A DNA stretch of 64,000 bases, from NCBI GenBank assembly GCA_002424815.1, contig DILB01000027.1, positions 1-64,000 of the forward strand, given 5' to 3'. This document shows, piece by piece, positions 52,784-62,172 of the stretch. The notes beneath the pieces are model-generated. The model was not told the DNA's origin and searched no databases. It saw nothing but the letters and a program-made list of their open reading frames with translations. Position 1 is the stretch's first letter. Each line of letters begins with the position of its first letter. Source of the stretch: Caryophanales bacterium UBA5603. GTDB taxonomy: Bacteria; Bacillota_I; Bacilli_A; Izemoplasmatales; Hujiaoplasmataceae. Position numbers and translations under genes: made by a program.

Positions 52784-54058
52784 ATGAAGAAAAGATTATT
52801 AATTATCGTATTATTGACTGTATCCATTTTCTTGACTGGTTGTACTTTTGATTTTTCGACAACGAGAGGCGTATATACTACTTCATCCACGACAACAACT
52901 GTGGCACCAACCACGACTAATGCGAATATGGAGGATGTTATAGCTGCCGTTTATGCCAGAATTTATGCTGAATTATATGATGAGATTCGGGCTGAAGTGA
53001 TTGCTGATTTATCAGATGAGCAGTTCTCAGACATCTATAATCAAGTGATGACAGATTTGCTTGCTAAAATCGGTAATGGTGAAATCGAACTGGAAGCTTT
53101 ATCCGTTGTTGATCTTATTTTTGACATTGCATTGAATGCAGCAACAGCGGTTATTGGGGTATCCAATTATGACGTAAATTCGTCATTGATCTCGCTTGGT
53201 TCGGGGGTAATTTATAAGAAAACAGGTGACACTTATTATGTTGTCACCAATGAACACGTCGTGAAAGACGGATCGAGATTTGAAATTAGATTTAAAGATG
53301 GTTCTACCGCTTCTGCAACATTACTCGGTGTCGATCCCCTCGTAGATGTTGCTGTCCTAACTTTTGTATCAACCAAATCATTGACCGTTGTCCCCTTTGG
53401 GAATTCAAAATTGTCGAAACAAGGGGAAATCATTCTTGCTGTTGGGAATCCAAATGGCTATAGTTATTTTGGTTCAATTACAATGGGTATAATATCGGGT
53501 TTAGATCGTTATTTCGATATTGACGGCGATAAAGTAAAAGACATGTTTGTTAACTACATCCAACATGATGCAGCTATAAATTCTGGAAACAGTGGGGGCG
53601 CTCTATTCAATCTCAAAGGAGAAGTCATCGGAATTAATGTTATCAAAATTGCTGCGACCGAAATTGAAGGTATGGGGTTTGCTATTCCAGGCGATCTTGT
53701 AGCTAGAATTTGCTCTGATATCGAGATATATGGCGTTTCAAGACAAGTACCGGTTTTGGGCATTACTTTTGTTGATATCAAGGGAAATCCAGAATATTTT
53801 GCATACTATAATATCCCAATTCCTTCAACCATTAAGAATGGATTTTATGTGACTGCCGTCACACTAAATGCATCGTTATATGGTTATGCACAAGTCGGTG
53901 ATATTGTCACACAGATAGGTGATGTTGTCATTATTGATACGCTTGATTTTAAAGCAAATTTCAGTAAATATCGTGTTGGAGATATTATTGATGTTATCGT
54001 TTATCGCAATGGAGCTTATCTGACATTAGAAAATATCGTTTTAAGGGCAAGACCTTAG
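52784..54058 (+). CDS. HtrA-like serine protease, lipoprotein
   Basis: A 424-residue trypsin-like protease of the HtrA/DegP family. A lipoprotein signal with lipobox LTGC places Cys20 as the mature, lipid-modified end, so it acts outside the membrane. A Thr/Ser-rich linker (about 25-45) and an acidic helical segment with repeated YAELYDEI-like units (about 50-100) precede the protease domain. The triad is His158 (NEHVV), Asp188 (LVDVAVL) and Ser270 (GNSGGAL). A divergent PDZ-like domain ends the protein. A paralog follows three bases later, in the same unit. It probably degrades misfolded exported proteins. Confidence 0.9.
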   Translation: MKKRLLIIVLLTVSIFLTGCTFDFSTTRGVYTTSSTTTTVAPTTTNANMEDVIAAVYARIYAELYDEIRAEVIADLSDEQFSDIYNQVMTDLLAKIGNGEIELEALSVVDLIFDIALNAATAVIGVSNYDVNSSLISLGSGVIYKKTGDTYYVVTNEHVVKDGSRFEIRFKDGSTASATLLGVDPLVDVAVLTFVSTKSLTVVPFGNSKLSKQGEIILAVGNPNGYSYFGSITMGIISGLDRYFDIDGDKVKDMFVNYIQHDAAINSGNSGGALFNLKGEVIGINVIKIAATEIEGMGFAIPGDLVARICSDIEIYGVSRQVPVLGITFVDIKGNPEYFAYYNIPIPSTIKNGFYVTAVTLNASLYGYAQVGDIVTQIGDVVIIDTLDFKANFSKYRVGDIIDVIVYRNGAYLTLENIVLRARP

Positions 54059-54070
54059 GAGATGTTTATC

Positions 54071-55423
54071 ATGCGAAAATGGACTGTATTGCTTCTTTTA
54101 ACATTAACCGTCGGACTGATTGTATTTTTCTCAAATCAGCTCAGCGGTGAAACAACAACGGTTCCTCAAACAACCACTTCTGAGACCGTTGAATCGACCA
54201 CAAATACCTATGATTACACTTATGAAAGTCGTGAAGACTTAATCGAACAACTTTACCAAATGATACGCGCTGAGATTTATGATGACATGCTTATTCAATT
54301 GCGAACAGCGATCAAACAAGATTTGTATGACGAGATTTATGATTCTGTTCAATTAAAAATCGAAGATTTGCTTAACTCTGAAACGTTTTACATTCGCGCT
54401 GATGCTTTGCAAAATCAATTGTTTAAAGTTGCTGAATTGGCAAGTCAATCGGTTGTTGGTGTATCCACATACCTTGGAGAAGATGGCGTTTCGCTTGGAT
54501 CTGCAGTTATATTCGATTATGATCCGCTCACCGAATTTTATTACATTATTACCAATGAGCATGTGGTAGACGAAGGAGATAATTATAAAGTTGTATTTAA
54601 AGATGGAACGAAAGTATCAGCTATATTACTAGGGGTTGATGTTGAAGTTGATATCGCAATTATGGCTTTTGATGCAACTGGACTTACGCAAAATTTAAAA
54701 GTTTCACCCTTAGGTGATTCAGATGCGTTATTGAAGGGAACCATAGTCGTTGCAGCTGGCAATCCCAAAGGATATGATTTTTATGGTTCAATCACCATGG
54801 GAATAGTTGCTGGGACTGATAGAAATAATAAAGCCGATTTTTTTGTTGAGTATATTCAACATGATGCAGCAATCAATTCAGGTAATAGTGGCGGACCTCT
54901 TTACAATTTAAAAGGAGAAGTTATTGGGATAAACGTTTCGAAATATGCAACGACCGATATTGAAGGAATGGGTTTTGCTATTCCCATCAACCTAGTCAAG
55001 GAAATTGCGGTTAATGTGATATCGGGATCATCCTATAATTTAACCATGAAACCAAGAATGGGAGGAAGCTTTCAAGATATTAGCGGTGAAGTGAATAATG
55101 GTTCTGTGGTCGTTTCGGGCCTCATTTTAGGGGATATAATATCGACCGAACCGATAACCCTCACGCTCCCATTAGGTATTGAATCTGGATTAATCGTTAA
55201 GATGCTAATTAATTCAATGGCAATGAAAAATGGGGGTATTCAGATTGGTGATTTAATTGTTGCGATAGACGATTATGAAATCAATGGTTTATATCAGTTC
55301 TATCTCCATCTCAATGATAACTATCGTTTAGGTGACACTTTATCGGTTTCATTCTATAGAATTAATCCCGATACACTCATTTATGGGGCAACATTATTGA
55401 CTGTGGATATTACTTTAGTATAA
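54071..55423 (+). CDS. HtrA-like serine protease, signal-anchored paralog
   Basis: A 450-residue paralog of the upstream protease. The N-terminal hydrophobic segment (about 4-20) lacks a lipobox Cys, so it is a membrane anchor or a cleaved signal. A Thr-rich linker and the same kind of helical segment (RAEIYDDMLIQLRTAIKQ, then DLYDEIYDSVQ) follow. The triad is His164 (NEHVV), Asp194 (EVDIAIM) and Ser273 (GNSGGPL). A PDZ-like domain lies at the C-terminus with GGIQIGDLIVAIDDYEI. An ATG at 54062 is in frame, but the ATG at 54071, nine bases after AGGAG, is better placed. The pair looks like a gene duplication with diverged membrane attachment. Confidence 0.9.
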   Translation: MRKWTVLLLLTLTVGLIVFFSNQLSGETTTVPQTTTSETVESTTNTYDYTYESREDLIEQLYQMIRAEIYDDMLIQLRTAIKQDLYDEIYDSVQLKIEDLLNSETFYIRADALQNQLFKVAELASQSVVGVSTYLGEDGVSLGSAVIFDYDPLTEFYYIITNEHVVDEGDNYKVVFKDGTKVSAILLGVDVEVDIAIMAFDATGLTQNLKVSPLGDSDALLKGTIVVAAGNPKGYDFYGSITMGIVAGTDRNNKADFFVEYIQHDAAINSGNSGGPLYNLKGEVIGINVSKYATTDIEGMGFAIPINLVKEIAVNVISGSSYNLTMKPRMGGSFQDISGEVNNGSVVVSGLILGDIISTEPITLTLPLGIESGLIVKMLINSMAMKNGGIQIGDLIVAIDDYEINGLYQFYLHLNDNYRLGDTLSVSFYRINPDTLIYGATLLTVDITLV

Positions 55424-55452
55424 AAAAGACGCGATTCTACCGCGTCTTTTTA
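55424..55452 (+). terminator. Rho-independent terminator after the protease pair
   Basis: A perfect 10-bp stem AAAAGACGCG/CGCGTCTTTT (55424-55433 with 55441-55450). Confidence 0.88.
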
Positions 55453-55462
55453 AATGTAAAAA

Positions 55463-55488
55463 GAAAAAACCCCTCTTTCGAGGGTCTT
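55463..55488 (-). terminator. Rho-independent terminator of rpmB
   Basis: On the minus strand, ACCCTC, GAAA tetraloop and GAGGGG, followed by a T-rich run (the plus-strand A-run at 55463-55469). Confidence 0.8.
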
Positions 55489-55495
55489 CTGATGT

Positions 55496-55687
55496 TTAGG
55501 CTCTAGTTACTTTTCCGCTTCTTAATGCTCTTGCAGAAACATAGACTCTTTTGACTTGCCCGTTTTCATCGATAATTCTAACTTTTTGTAGATTTGCTTT
55601 CCACAGTTTTCTTGTGGCGATCATCGAATGCGAACGTTGGTTGCCTGACATAAATTTCTTTCCTGTTATAGCGCATACTCTTGGCAT
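55496..55687 (-). CDS. rpmB: 50S ribosomal protein L28
   Basis: A 63-residue L28. The start PRVCAITGKKFMSGNQRSHS, the central RKLWKANLQKVRI and the C-terminal VYVSARALRSGKV are diagnostic. Only one Cys is present in the N-terminal region, so it is not a zinc-binding C+ form. It is divergent from fakA, as in Bacillus, where the intervening asp23-like gene yloU is absent here. Confidence 0.96.
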   Translation of the reverse strand: MPRVCAITGKKFMSGNQRSHSMIATRKLWKANLQKVRIIDENGQVKRVYVSARALRSGKVTRA

Positions 55688-55723
55688 GGTATCACTCCAA
55701 TCTCTTTCAATTCAGCACTTATT

Positions 55724-55751
55724 ATTTTAACATAGTTATGCTATAATGCAA
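55724..55751 (-). promoter_or_regulatory. promoter of rpmB
   Basis: On the minus strand, TTGCAT (55746-55751), 16-base spacer, TAAAAT (55724-55729). Confidence 0.6.
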
Positions 55752-55810
55752 GTAATATTTCTTACTTTTTAATTTTCATCTCCAATCAGTAATAGGAAAA
55801 TCTAAAATCG

Positions 55811-55839
55811 TTGCATTTTAAATATTAATGTGATAGAAT
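55811..55839 (+). promoter_or_regulatory. promoter of fakA
   Basis: TTGCAT (55811-55816), 17-base spacer, extended -10 TGaTAGAAT (TAGAAT at 55834-55839). No gene was found in the 55688-55929 gap. Confidence 0.7.
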
Positions 55840-55929
55840 GATTATGCTTTTTTTGAAATTCAAACTAACGCCCATAAATGATAATAAATCGAGAAATTAA
55901 AAACGTTAAAAATCGACACGGAGGAATAT

Positions 55930-57615
55930 ATGGAAACGACTTTAATGGATGGCCAGTTATTTAAAAAACTAGTAATGAACGGTACTATCCGATTGAAAAA
56001 CAATCTTGAAAGAATAAATGAATTAAATGTCTTCCCAGTTCCTGATGGGGATACTGGTTCGAATATGTCTGCAACGATGACTGCAGGATCTAAATCTATT
56101 TTAACCGTTGAAGATACTTCAATTGGTGCTGTTTCAAAGATTCTTGCTAGAGGTATGTTGATGGGTGCCAGAGGAAATTCTGGGGTTATTTTATCACAAT
56201 TATTTAGTGGTTTTGCCAATGGTTTAAAAGGCATAGACACTGCTGATGCTGTTCAGTTTTCAAAGGCTTTGAGACAAGGTGTTGAACAAGCATATTCTGC
56301 AGTAATTAACCCTGTCGAAGGCACAATGTTGACAGTATCAAGAGAAGGCGCTGATGTTGCTCTCTCAGTAGCGAATTCGAAAACTTCTTTTGAAGATTTG
56401 TTTGTGAAATATATTGAAGAACTCAATGCATCTTTGGAACGCACGCCAGATCTTCTCCCGATTCTGAAAGAAGTGGGTGTCATTGACTCAGGTGCAGCAG
56501 GATATATTGAAGTGGTTTTAGGTATGCAAGATGCTCTAAATGGAAAAATCTATAAAGATTTAGCTGAACAACCTAAAACATCGATAGAATCAAAGACTGT
56601 TCATACAATGAATATGGATAGTTTTAAAGATGCCACTGATTTTGGATATTGCACCGAATTCATCATGCAAATCGAAAAAGTAGACCAATTTAGTCAAAAA
56701 GATTTTATCGAAATGATTTCACCATTAGGCGATTCACTAGTTGTTGTTCAAGATGACAATATCCTTAAAGTTCATATTCATACTAAAACACCAGGTGATG
56801 CTCTTAATTTAGGCCAACGTTTTGGATTTTTCATCAATATGAAAATCGAAAATATGACGGTTCAGCATACTGAAGTTGTTATGCATCAACCAACCGCTTC
56901 TGATGAACCATGTGATTGCGGACATGAACATACCATTGGTGCTGCTCCAAGAGTTCATAAAAAATATGCGATTATTGCTGTTGTTAATGGAGATGGTCTA
57001 AAAGATACCTTCATTGAAATGGGATGCGATTATATCATCGATGGTGGTCAAACGATGAATCCCTCTGTAGAAGATTTCGTCAAAGCTTGTGAAAATATCG
57101 AAGCAGAAAATATTTTCATCATTCCAAACAATAAAAACGTTCTTCTTTCTGCTGAAACTGCAGCAAAAATAATCGAAAAAAACAAGGTTTTTGTTCTTGC
57201 GGCTAAAACCATTCCTCAAGGCTATGCTGCATTGACAATGTTTGATGCTACTCAAGATCCAGAAACGAATTTAAAAGATATGATTCGCCACATTAAAAAT
57301 GTTAAAACAGGCGAAATAACTTATGCCATTCGCGAAAGCATCAATAACGGTATCAAGATTAATAAAGATGACTTTATGGGAATATTTAATGGTGAAATTG
57401 TTTGCAGCGTTAAGAATCGACTAGAAGCAACAAAACAACTTATCAAATCCATGGTTGATAAGTTTAGTGAAATCGTTACGATTATGTTTGGTGCTGACGT
57501 TGAAGAAGAAGAAGTCAATGAAATTGTCGAAGAAGTTCAATCCGCATTCCCTGTTGAGATAGAAATTATTAACGGTGGTCAGGATATTTACTCGTACATC
57601 ATTTCTGTAGAATAG
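55930..57615 (+). CDS. fakA: fatty acid kinase subunit FakA (DAK-type kinase)
   Basis: A 561-residue FakA (YloV), which phosphorylates fatty acids held by FakB for transfer to phospholipid. The N-terminal DAK2-type kinase domain (1-200) has NVFPVPDGDTGSNMSATM near residue 37, the Mg-ATP site, and ARGNSGVILSQLFSGF near 78. A middle domain (about 210-320) and a C-terminal DegV-like domain follow. Near residue 328, in the linker, there is CDCGHEH, a Cys/His cluster that could bind a metal. FakB is not in the window; PlsX, the next lipid gene, supplies the acyl-phosphate pathway. GGAGGA precedes the ATG. Confidence 0.92.
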   Translation: METTLMDGQLFKKLVMNGTIRLKNNLERINELNVFPVPDGDTGSNMSATMTAGSKSILTVEDTSIGAVSKILARGMLMGARGNSGVILSQLFSGFANGLKGIDTADAVQFSKALRQGVEQAYSAVINPVEGTMLTVSREGADVALSVANSKTSFEDLFVKYIEELNASLERTPDLLPILKEVGVIDSGAAGYIEVVLGMQDALNGKIYKDLAEQPKTSIESKTVHTMNMDSFKDATDFGYCTEFIMQIEKVDQFSQKDFIEMISPLGDSLVVVQDDNILKVHIHTKTPGDALNLGQRFGFFINMKIENMTVQHTEVVMHQPTASDEPCDCGHEHTIGAAPRVHKKYAIIAVVNGDGLKDTFIEMGCDYIIDGGQTMNPSVEDFVKACENIEAENIFIIPNNKNVLLSAETAAKIIEKNKVFVLAAKTIPQGYAALTMFDATQDPETNLKDMIRHIKNVKTGEITYAIRESINNGIKINKDDFMGIFNGEIVCSVKNRLEATKQLIKSMVDKFSEIVTIMFGADVEEEEVNEIVEEVQSAFPVEIEIINGGQDIYSYIISVE

Positions 57616-57631
57616 GAAAATCTTATTGCAT

Positions 57632-57668
57632 ACGACATGGGCTTAAACCTATGTCGTTTTTATTTTTT
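57632..57668 (+). terminator. Rho-independent terminator after fakA
   Basis: ACGACATGGG (57632-57641) pairs with CCTATGTCGT (57648-57657, one G-U pair), then Ts. Confidence 0.88.
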
Positions 57669-57740
57669 TATGAATTTATTTCTATTCGACTTTCAATATC
57701 ATTTTCTTTTGAGTAAAATATGTGAAAGGAGGGGATGAAT

Positions 57741-59744
57741 TTGGATGAACTTTTAAAAATCAAAGGTATTGGAAAAGCGATGTTGTCAAAATTAAATCAA
57801 AATAACATTTTTTCTATCGACGACATCATTAATAATTTCCCTCGTAAATATGAATCTCATTTTTTTACCGAATACTCGCAAATTCAATTACACGAAAATG
57901 TCACTTTAAAAGGAAAAGTCATTCAACCTCCTGTCGTGAATTATATCCGTCATCATTTGACAAAATTAATGGTAGAGGTGGAAATAGATTCGATCAAGAT
58001 TAAAATTTCGGTTTTCAATCGCGAATATCTTAAAAATACATTAATAACTGGAACGTGGATTGTTGCAACAGGGAAGTTTGAAAACCATTCGAATCAAATG
58101 ATTGCTAGCGACCTTATTTTATTAAAAAACTATCAATTGGGAATCATTCCGATGTACGGGCTCGAAGGAGTCAGCGATAAATATTTTAAAAAAATCGTTT
58201 TAGAGGCAATGAAATTATCAGAGTTTCCAAAAGAAGATAGTCTTCCTAATTATTTGATTGAAAAAAGAGGATTAATTAATCACGAAGAACTCGTCACACA
58301 AGCGCATTCACCTCAATCAGAGAATGATATTATAAATGTTTCAAAAAGAATTAAATATGAAGAATTATTAAATTTTGGGATTAAAATTGCTTATTTAAAA
58401 CAACAAAACAAACAAATACAGTCTAAATCCAAACTATATGATATCGCTTTAGTGAAAAAGTTTATTCAATCCTTACCCTTTGAATTAACTGAGGATCAAA
58501 AGAAAGTAACAAATGAAATTTTTCGCGATTTAAAAAGAACACATCCAATGCTAAGGTTATTACAAGGTGATGTTGGTTCTGGAAAAACCGTATGTGCAAC
58601 AATTGCAGCTTATGCTGTCGTCACAGGTGGCGAACAAGTTGCTATCATGGCTCCTACTGAAATACTAGCTTATCAACATTTTTTAACATTGAAACCGCTA
58701 TTTATTCCTTTTGGGGTTCAAGTTGCTTTTTTGTCTTCTAATGTCAAAGGTAATCAACGATTCAATATCATCAAAGGTATAGCTGACGGATCTATTAATA
58801 TCATTATAGGTACACATTCTTTAATCCAAGATGAGATAAAATATGCCAAACTCGGCTTTGTTATCATCGATGAACAGCATCGTTTTGGCGTAGAACAACG
58901 AAGAAAATTAAGAATAAAAGGATATGAACCTGATGTTTTGCTTATGAGCGCAACACCCATTCCAAGGACATTGTCAATCGCTATTTTCGGTGATATGGAT
59001 ATTTCATCGATAAAAAAAATGCCTGTTGGACGTAAGGAAGTAATGACTAAATTGGCAGACCTTTCATATCTTACGAATGTTATTAGTATTGTCAATAAAG
59101 AATTAAGTATCGGACATCAAGCTTATTTTATTGTTCCTCTGATTGACAATAAGGATACCTCTTCGCTGATGAGTATCGATGAAATTTACTCGGAAGTCAG
59201 ATCGAAAATACCGCAAAATTATGAAGTTGCAATAATGCATGGGAAATTGAAAGGTGACACAAAGACAGAAATTCTTAATCGTTTTGCTCTAGGTCATATT
59301 TCAGTTTTAATTTCTACTACGGTTGTTGAAGTTGGACTGAATGTTTTGAATGCAACTGTCATGACGATTATCAATGCAGAACGATTTGGACTGTCTCAAC
59401 TTCATCAACTTAGAGGTCGTGTTGGACGAAGTCATTTACAAGCATCTTGTTTTTTTCTATCTGACACAGTTCTTTTTGATAACAATCGATTGAATATCCT
59501 TGAAAAGACTTCGGATGGATTTTTGATAAGTGAAGAAGATCTTCGCCAACGAGGGCCAGGAGAAGTGTTTGGATCAGAACAAACTGGAATTCCTAAATTC
59601 AAAATGGCCAATATTATTGAAGATGAACAGCTGCTTCACGAAGCATTCGAAGACGCAAAATCAATCATCTTTCGTACAGACCTGCAATCGCGTCAGTTAA
59701 TGAAAATAGCTCAAGAGTCTATGGAAGTTCTTCAACTAGATTAA
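57741..59744 (+). CDS. recG: ATP-dependent DNA helicase RecG
   Basis: A 667-residue helicase that remodels stalled forks and branched DNA. Wedge domain: about 1-150 (LLKIKGIGKAMLSKL, then NNFPRKYESHF). Helicase motifs: LRLLQGDVGSGKTVCATIAA (I), APTEILAYQH (Ia), IIDEQHRFGVEQRRKL (II), MSATPIPRTLSIAIFGDMD (III), TTVVEVGLNV (V), and LHQLRGRVGRSHLQASCFF (VI). An ATG at 57735 lies only two bases after AAGGAGG; the TTG at 57741 is eight bases away and is preferred. plsX follows after 32 bases. Confidence 0.97.
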   Translation: MDELLKIKGIGKAMLSKLNQNNIFSIDDIINNFPRKYESHFFTEYSQIQLHENVTLKGKVIQPPVVNYIRHHLTKLMVEVEIDSIKIKISVFNREYLKNTLITGTWIVATGKFENHSNQMIASDLILLKNYQLGIIPMYGLEGVSDKYFKKIVLEAMKLSEFPKEDSLPNYLIEKRGLINHEELVTQAHSPQSENDIINVSKRIKYEELLNFGIKIAYLKQQNKQIQSKSKLYDIALVKKFIQSLPFELTEDQKKVTNEIFRDLKRTHPMLRLLQGDVGSGKTVCATIAAYAVVTGGEQVAIMAPTEILAYQHFLTLKPLFIPFGVQVAFLSSNVKGNQRFNIIKGIADGSINIIIGTHSLIQDEIKYAKLGFVIIDEQHRFGVEQRRKLRIKGYEPDVLLMSATPIPRTLSIAIFGDMDISSIKKMPVGRKEVMTKLADLSYLTNVISIVNKELSIGHQAYFIVPLIDNKDTSSLMSIDEIYSEVRSKIPQNYEVAIMHGKLKGDTKTEILNRFALGHISVLISTTVVEVGLNVLNATVMTIINAERFGLSQLHQLRGRVGRSHLQASCFFLSDTVLFDNNRLNILEKTSDGFLISEEDLRQRGPGEVFGSEQTGIPKFKMANIIEDEQLLHEAFEDAKSIIFRTDLQSRQLMKIAQESMEVLQLD

Positions 59745-59776
59745 AAATATGATATACTTGTTAATGAGGTGTTAAC

Positions 59777-60793
59777 ATGATAAAAATTGCTGTCGATGCT
59801 ATGGGCGGAGACTACGCACCAAAAGAACAGATTGAAGGCGCAATGCTAGCAATCAAAAATATACCTGACATTGAAATTACTCTTTATGGAGAATCGCTGA
59901 AAATTGCGCCCTATCTCACTTCAAAAGAAAGAATCACAATAGTTGAATCTGATTATGTGATTGATATGGGTGAAAAAAATCCAATTAAAGCGATTAAAGA
60001 TCATCCAAATTCGTCAATGGCGCTTGCTCTTGGAAGTTTAAGAAAGCAAGAAAATGATGCCGTTGTATCAAGTGGCGCTACACAAGCACTTATTGCTGGA
60101 GCGCATATTTTAGTGAGAAGAATGCCGGGATTTAAAAGAACTGCTATTGCACCAATGATACCCTCCATTGATGGAAGAGGAACAATCCTCCTTGATGCTG
60201 GTGGAAATTTAGATATTCGTCCTGAACACATGCTTCAGCAAGCCTATTTTGCTGCAGTTTATGCAAAGGAAGTCTTAGGACGCGTTGAACCTGTTGTTGG
60301 TTTAATTAATATTGGAACAGAAGATGGAAAAGGTAGAGAACTTGATAAAGAGGTCTTTCAAATTTTCAAGGAAACAAAGTTGTTTAAATTTTATGGTAAT
60401 GTCGAACCCAAGTCAGTTATGAACCCTCCTTGTGATATCCTAATAAGTGACGGATTTACGGCGAATATCGTTATGAAAACAATGGAAGGTGTTGCAAAAG
60501 GAATGGGAGAAATGCTTAAGCGCGAACTTAAAAGTTCATTTTTTGGAAAGCTTGGAGCGCTTATGGCAAAAAACAATCTTAAACAATTCAAAAAATCAAT
60601 GTCTCCAGAAGAAATCGGCGGGGCGATGATTTATGGACTATATGCACCAGTTATTAAGGCTCAAGGAGCTTCAAAAGCTTATGGATTTTACAACGCCATT
60701 AGACAAGCTGCGAATGTCGTTCGATCAGAAGTCTACCCAAAAGTTGCTAAATATGTCATGGAAACGAGTGAACAACTGAATCATGAAGAATAA
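59777..60793 (+). CDS. plsX: phosphate acyltransferase PlsX
   Basis: A 338-residue PlsX that makes acyl-phosphate from acyl-ACP for PlsY. The opening IKIAVDAMGGDYAPKEQIEG, SSMALALGSLRK, and LLDAGGNLDIRPEHMLQ are diagnostic. The regulator gene fapR and the fabD-fabG-acpP genes that flank plsX in Bacillus are absent here. It overlaps rnc by 11 bases. The ATG follows GAGGTG. Confidence 0.96.
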   Translation: MIKIAVDAMGGDYAPKEQIEGAMLAIKNIPDIEITLYGESLKIAPYLTSKERITIVESDYVIDMGEKNPIKAIKDHPNSSMALALGSLRKQENDAVVSSGATQALIAGAHILVRRMPGFKRTAIAPMIPSIDGRGTILLDAGGNLDIRPEHMLQQAYFAAVYAKEVLGRVEPVVGLINIGTEDGKGRELDKEVFQIFKETKLFKFYGNVEPKSVMNPPCDILISDGFTANIVMKTMEGVAKGMGEMLKRELKSSFFGKLGALMAKNNLKQFKKSMSPEEIGGAMIYGLYAPVIKAQGASKAYGFYNAIRQAANVVRSEVYPKVAKYVMETSEQLNHEE

Positions 60794-61502
60794 GTTAAAG
60801 GAACTTGAAGCATATTTTGGCCTCAATTTTAATAATTTTGATTTATTGATTCAAGCAGTTACCCATTCCTCTTACGCTAATGAAAATAATACGCTTTCCA
60901 ATCAAAGACTTGAATTCATTGGTGATGCCGTTATCGATCTGGCAGTCGGCCGATTTCTATTTGAACAATTGCCAAACTATGATGAAGGTGTTTTAACAAA
61001 AAAACGCGCACAGGAAGTATGTGAATCAAGTTTATATCAATTTGCTCAAATGTTTGATTTGGGTAATTATTTGTTGCTTGGAAAAGGCGAAGAAAAGAAT
61101 CAAGGAAGAGAAAAACCCGCAGTTCTCGCAGATGCTTTTGAAGCGTTTTTAGGAGCGATATTTTTAGATAAGGGTTTAGATGAAGTATATAAAGTTTTGA
61201 ATAAAATCGTTTTTCCAACAATTAAGAAAACGATAGGTCAAGCTAATAATGACTATAAAAGCATTTTACAGGAATTAGTTCAATCAGATAAAAGGACCTT
61301 AACTTATGAGATTATATCAGAATCAGGTCCAGCACATGATCGAACCTTTGTTGCTTTGGTAAAAATGGAAGGCGATATCAAGATGGGAATTGGCGAAGGT
61401 AAAACTAAAAAAGAAGCAGAACAAGATGCGGCTAGAAACACCTTGGAAATTTTAGCATCTTCTGATGCTGACATTGAGGAGGAAAACGATGAGGATCAAT
61501 GA
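60783..61502 (+). CDS. rnc: ribonuclease III
   Basis: A 239-residue RNase III that cuts double-stranded RNA, including rRNA precursors. The catalytic signature NQRLEFIGDAVIDLAVGRFL near residue 38 and EKPAVLADAFEAFLGAIFLD near 115 carry the acidic residues. The C-terminal dsRNA-binding domain (about 155-225) ends with GEGKTKKEAEQDAARNTLEIL. An acidic tail (SSDADIEEENDEDQ) follows. It overlaps plsX and dnaD (14 bases). Bacillus has smc and ftsY downstream; here it is dnaD. Confidence 0.96.
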   Translation: MKNKLKELEAYFGLNFNNFDLLIQAVTHSSYANENNTLSNQRLEFIGDAVIDLAVGRFLFEQLPNYDEGVLTKKRAQEVCESSLYQFAQMFDLGNYLLLGKGEEKNQGREKPAVLADAFEAFLGAIFLDKGLDEVYKVLNKIVFPTIKKTIGQANNDYKSILQELVQSDKRTLTYEIISESGPAHDRTFVALVKMEGDIKMGIGEGKTKKEAEQDAARNTLEILASSDADIEEENDEDQ

Positions 61503-62172
61503 ATTTTCAGTTGAAACTGAATTGATTATTAAGCTCATTGATGAAGGAATTATTGATTTTGGGAAAATGATTTTAAAAAATTATCGTCATCTTGGAATCA
61601 ATGAGACTGAGGCTTTTGTTATTATCGAATTATTTAATCAGAAGAAAAAAGGGTCAACTTTTTTGAATCCTAATAAAATTGTTAAAAATTTATCGATGAC
61701 GATGGATGACCTGTTACCCATTTTGGACCAATTAATCAAAAAAGGGTTGATTTCTATTGAAATTGTTGTCAATGATGCTGGTAAAGAGTCTGAGATTTTT
61801 AAGATTACCAAAGTTGTCACATTGATTATGGATCGATATCGTCAAACCATTGAAGATGAGGTCTTAAATAAACCGAAAAAATTCGCCTCACAAGAAGAAG
61901 AACTTGTTGAATTGATTGAAACCGAATTTCAAAAACAATTGACGCCGTTAGAAATTGAAATAATTCGCAAATGGGTCTCTGAAGATCATTTTACATTGTT
62001 AGATATTAAGAAGGCTATTCTTGATGCAATCAAGGCAAATAAATTCAATTTAAGTTATGTCGATGGCATTCTCGTAAAAAGACGTGCTCAGTATAAAAAA
62101 TCACAAGAAGTATCTTATAAATCCGAGGAACCTGAAGCATTAAAGGCATTTTTTGAATCATGGCAAAAATAA
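61489..62172 (+). CDS. dnaD: DNA replication protein DnaD
   Basis: A 227-residue DnaD-family primosome protein. An N-terminal winged-helix domain (1-120, with NETEAFVIIELFNQKKKG and ILDQLIKKGLISIEI) is followed by the DnaB/DnaD C-terminal domain (about 130-200, EFQKQLTPLEIEIIRKWVSE and AILDAIKANKFNLSYVDGIL). The frame is open from 61465, but ATG at 61489 after GAGGAGG is the start. The gene overlaps rnc and nth. dnaD followed by nth is also the Bacillus order. DnaB, DnaD and DnaI are thus all encoded in the window. Confidence 0.9.
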   Translation: MRINEFSVETELIIKLIDEGIIDFGKMILKNYRHLGINETEAFVIIELFNQKKKGSTFLNPNKIVKNLSMTMDDLLPILDQLIKKGLISIEIVVNDAGKESEIFKITKVVTLIMDRYRQTIEDEVLNKPKKFASQEEELVELIETEFQKQLTPLEIEIIRKWVSEDHFTLLDIKKAILDAIKANKFNLSYVDGILVKRRAQYKKSQEVSYKSEEPEALKAFFESWQK

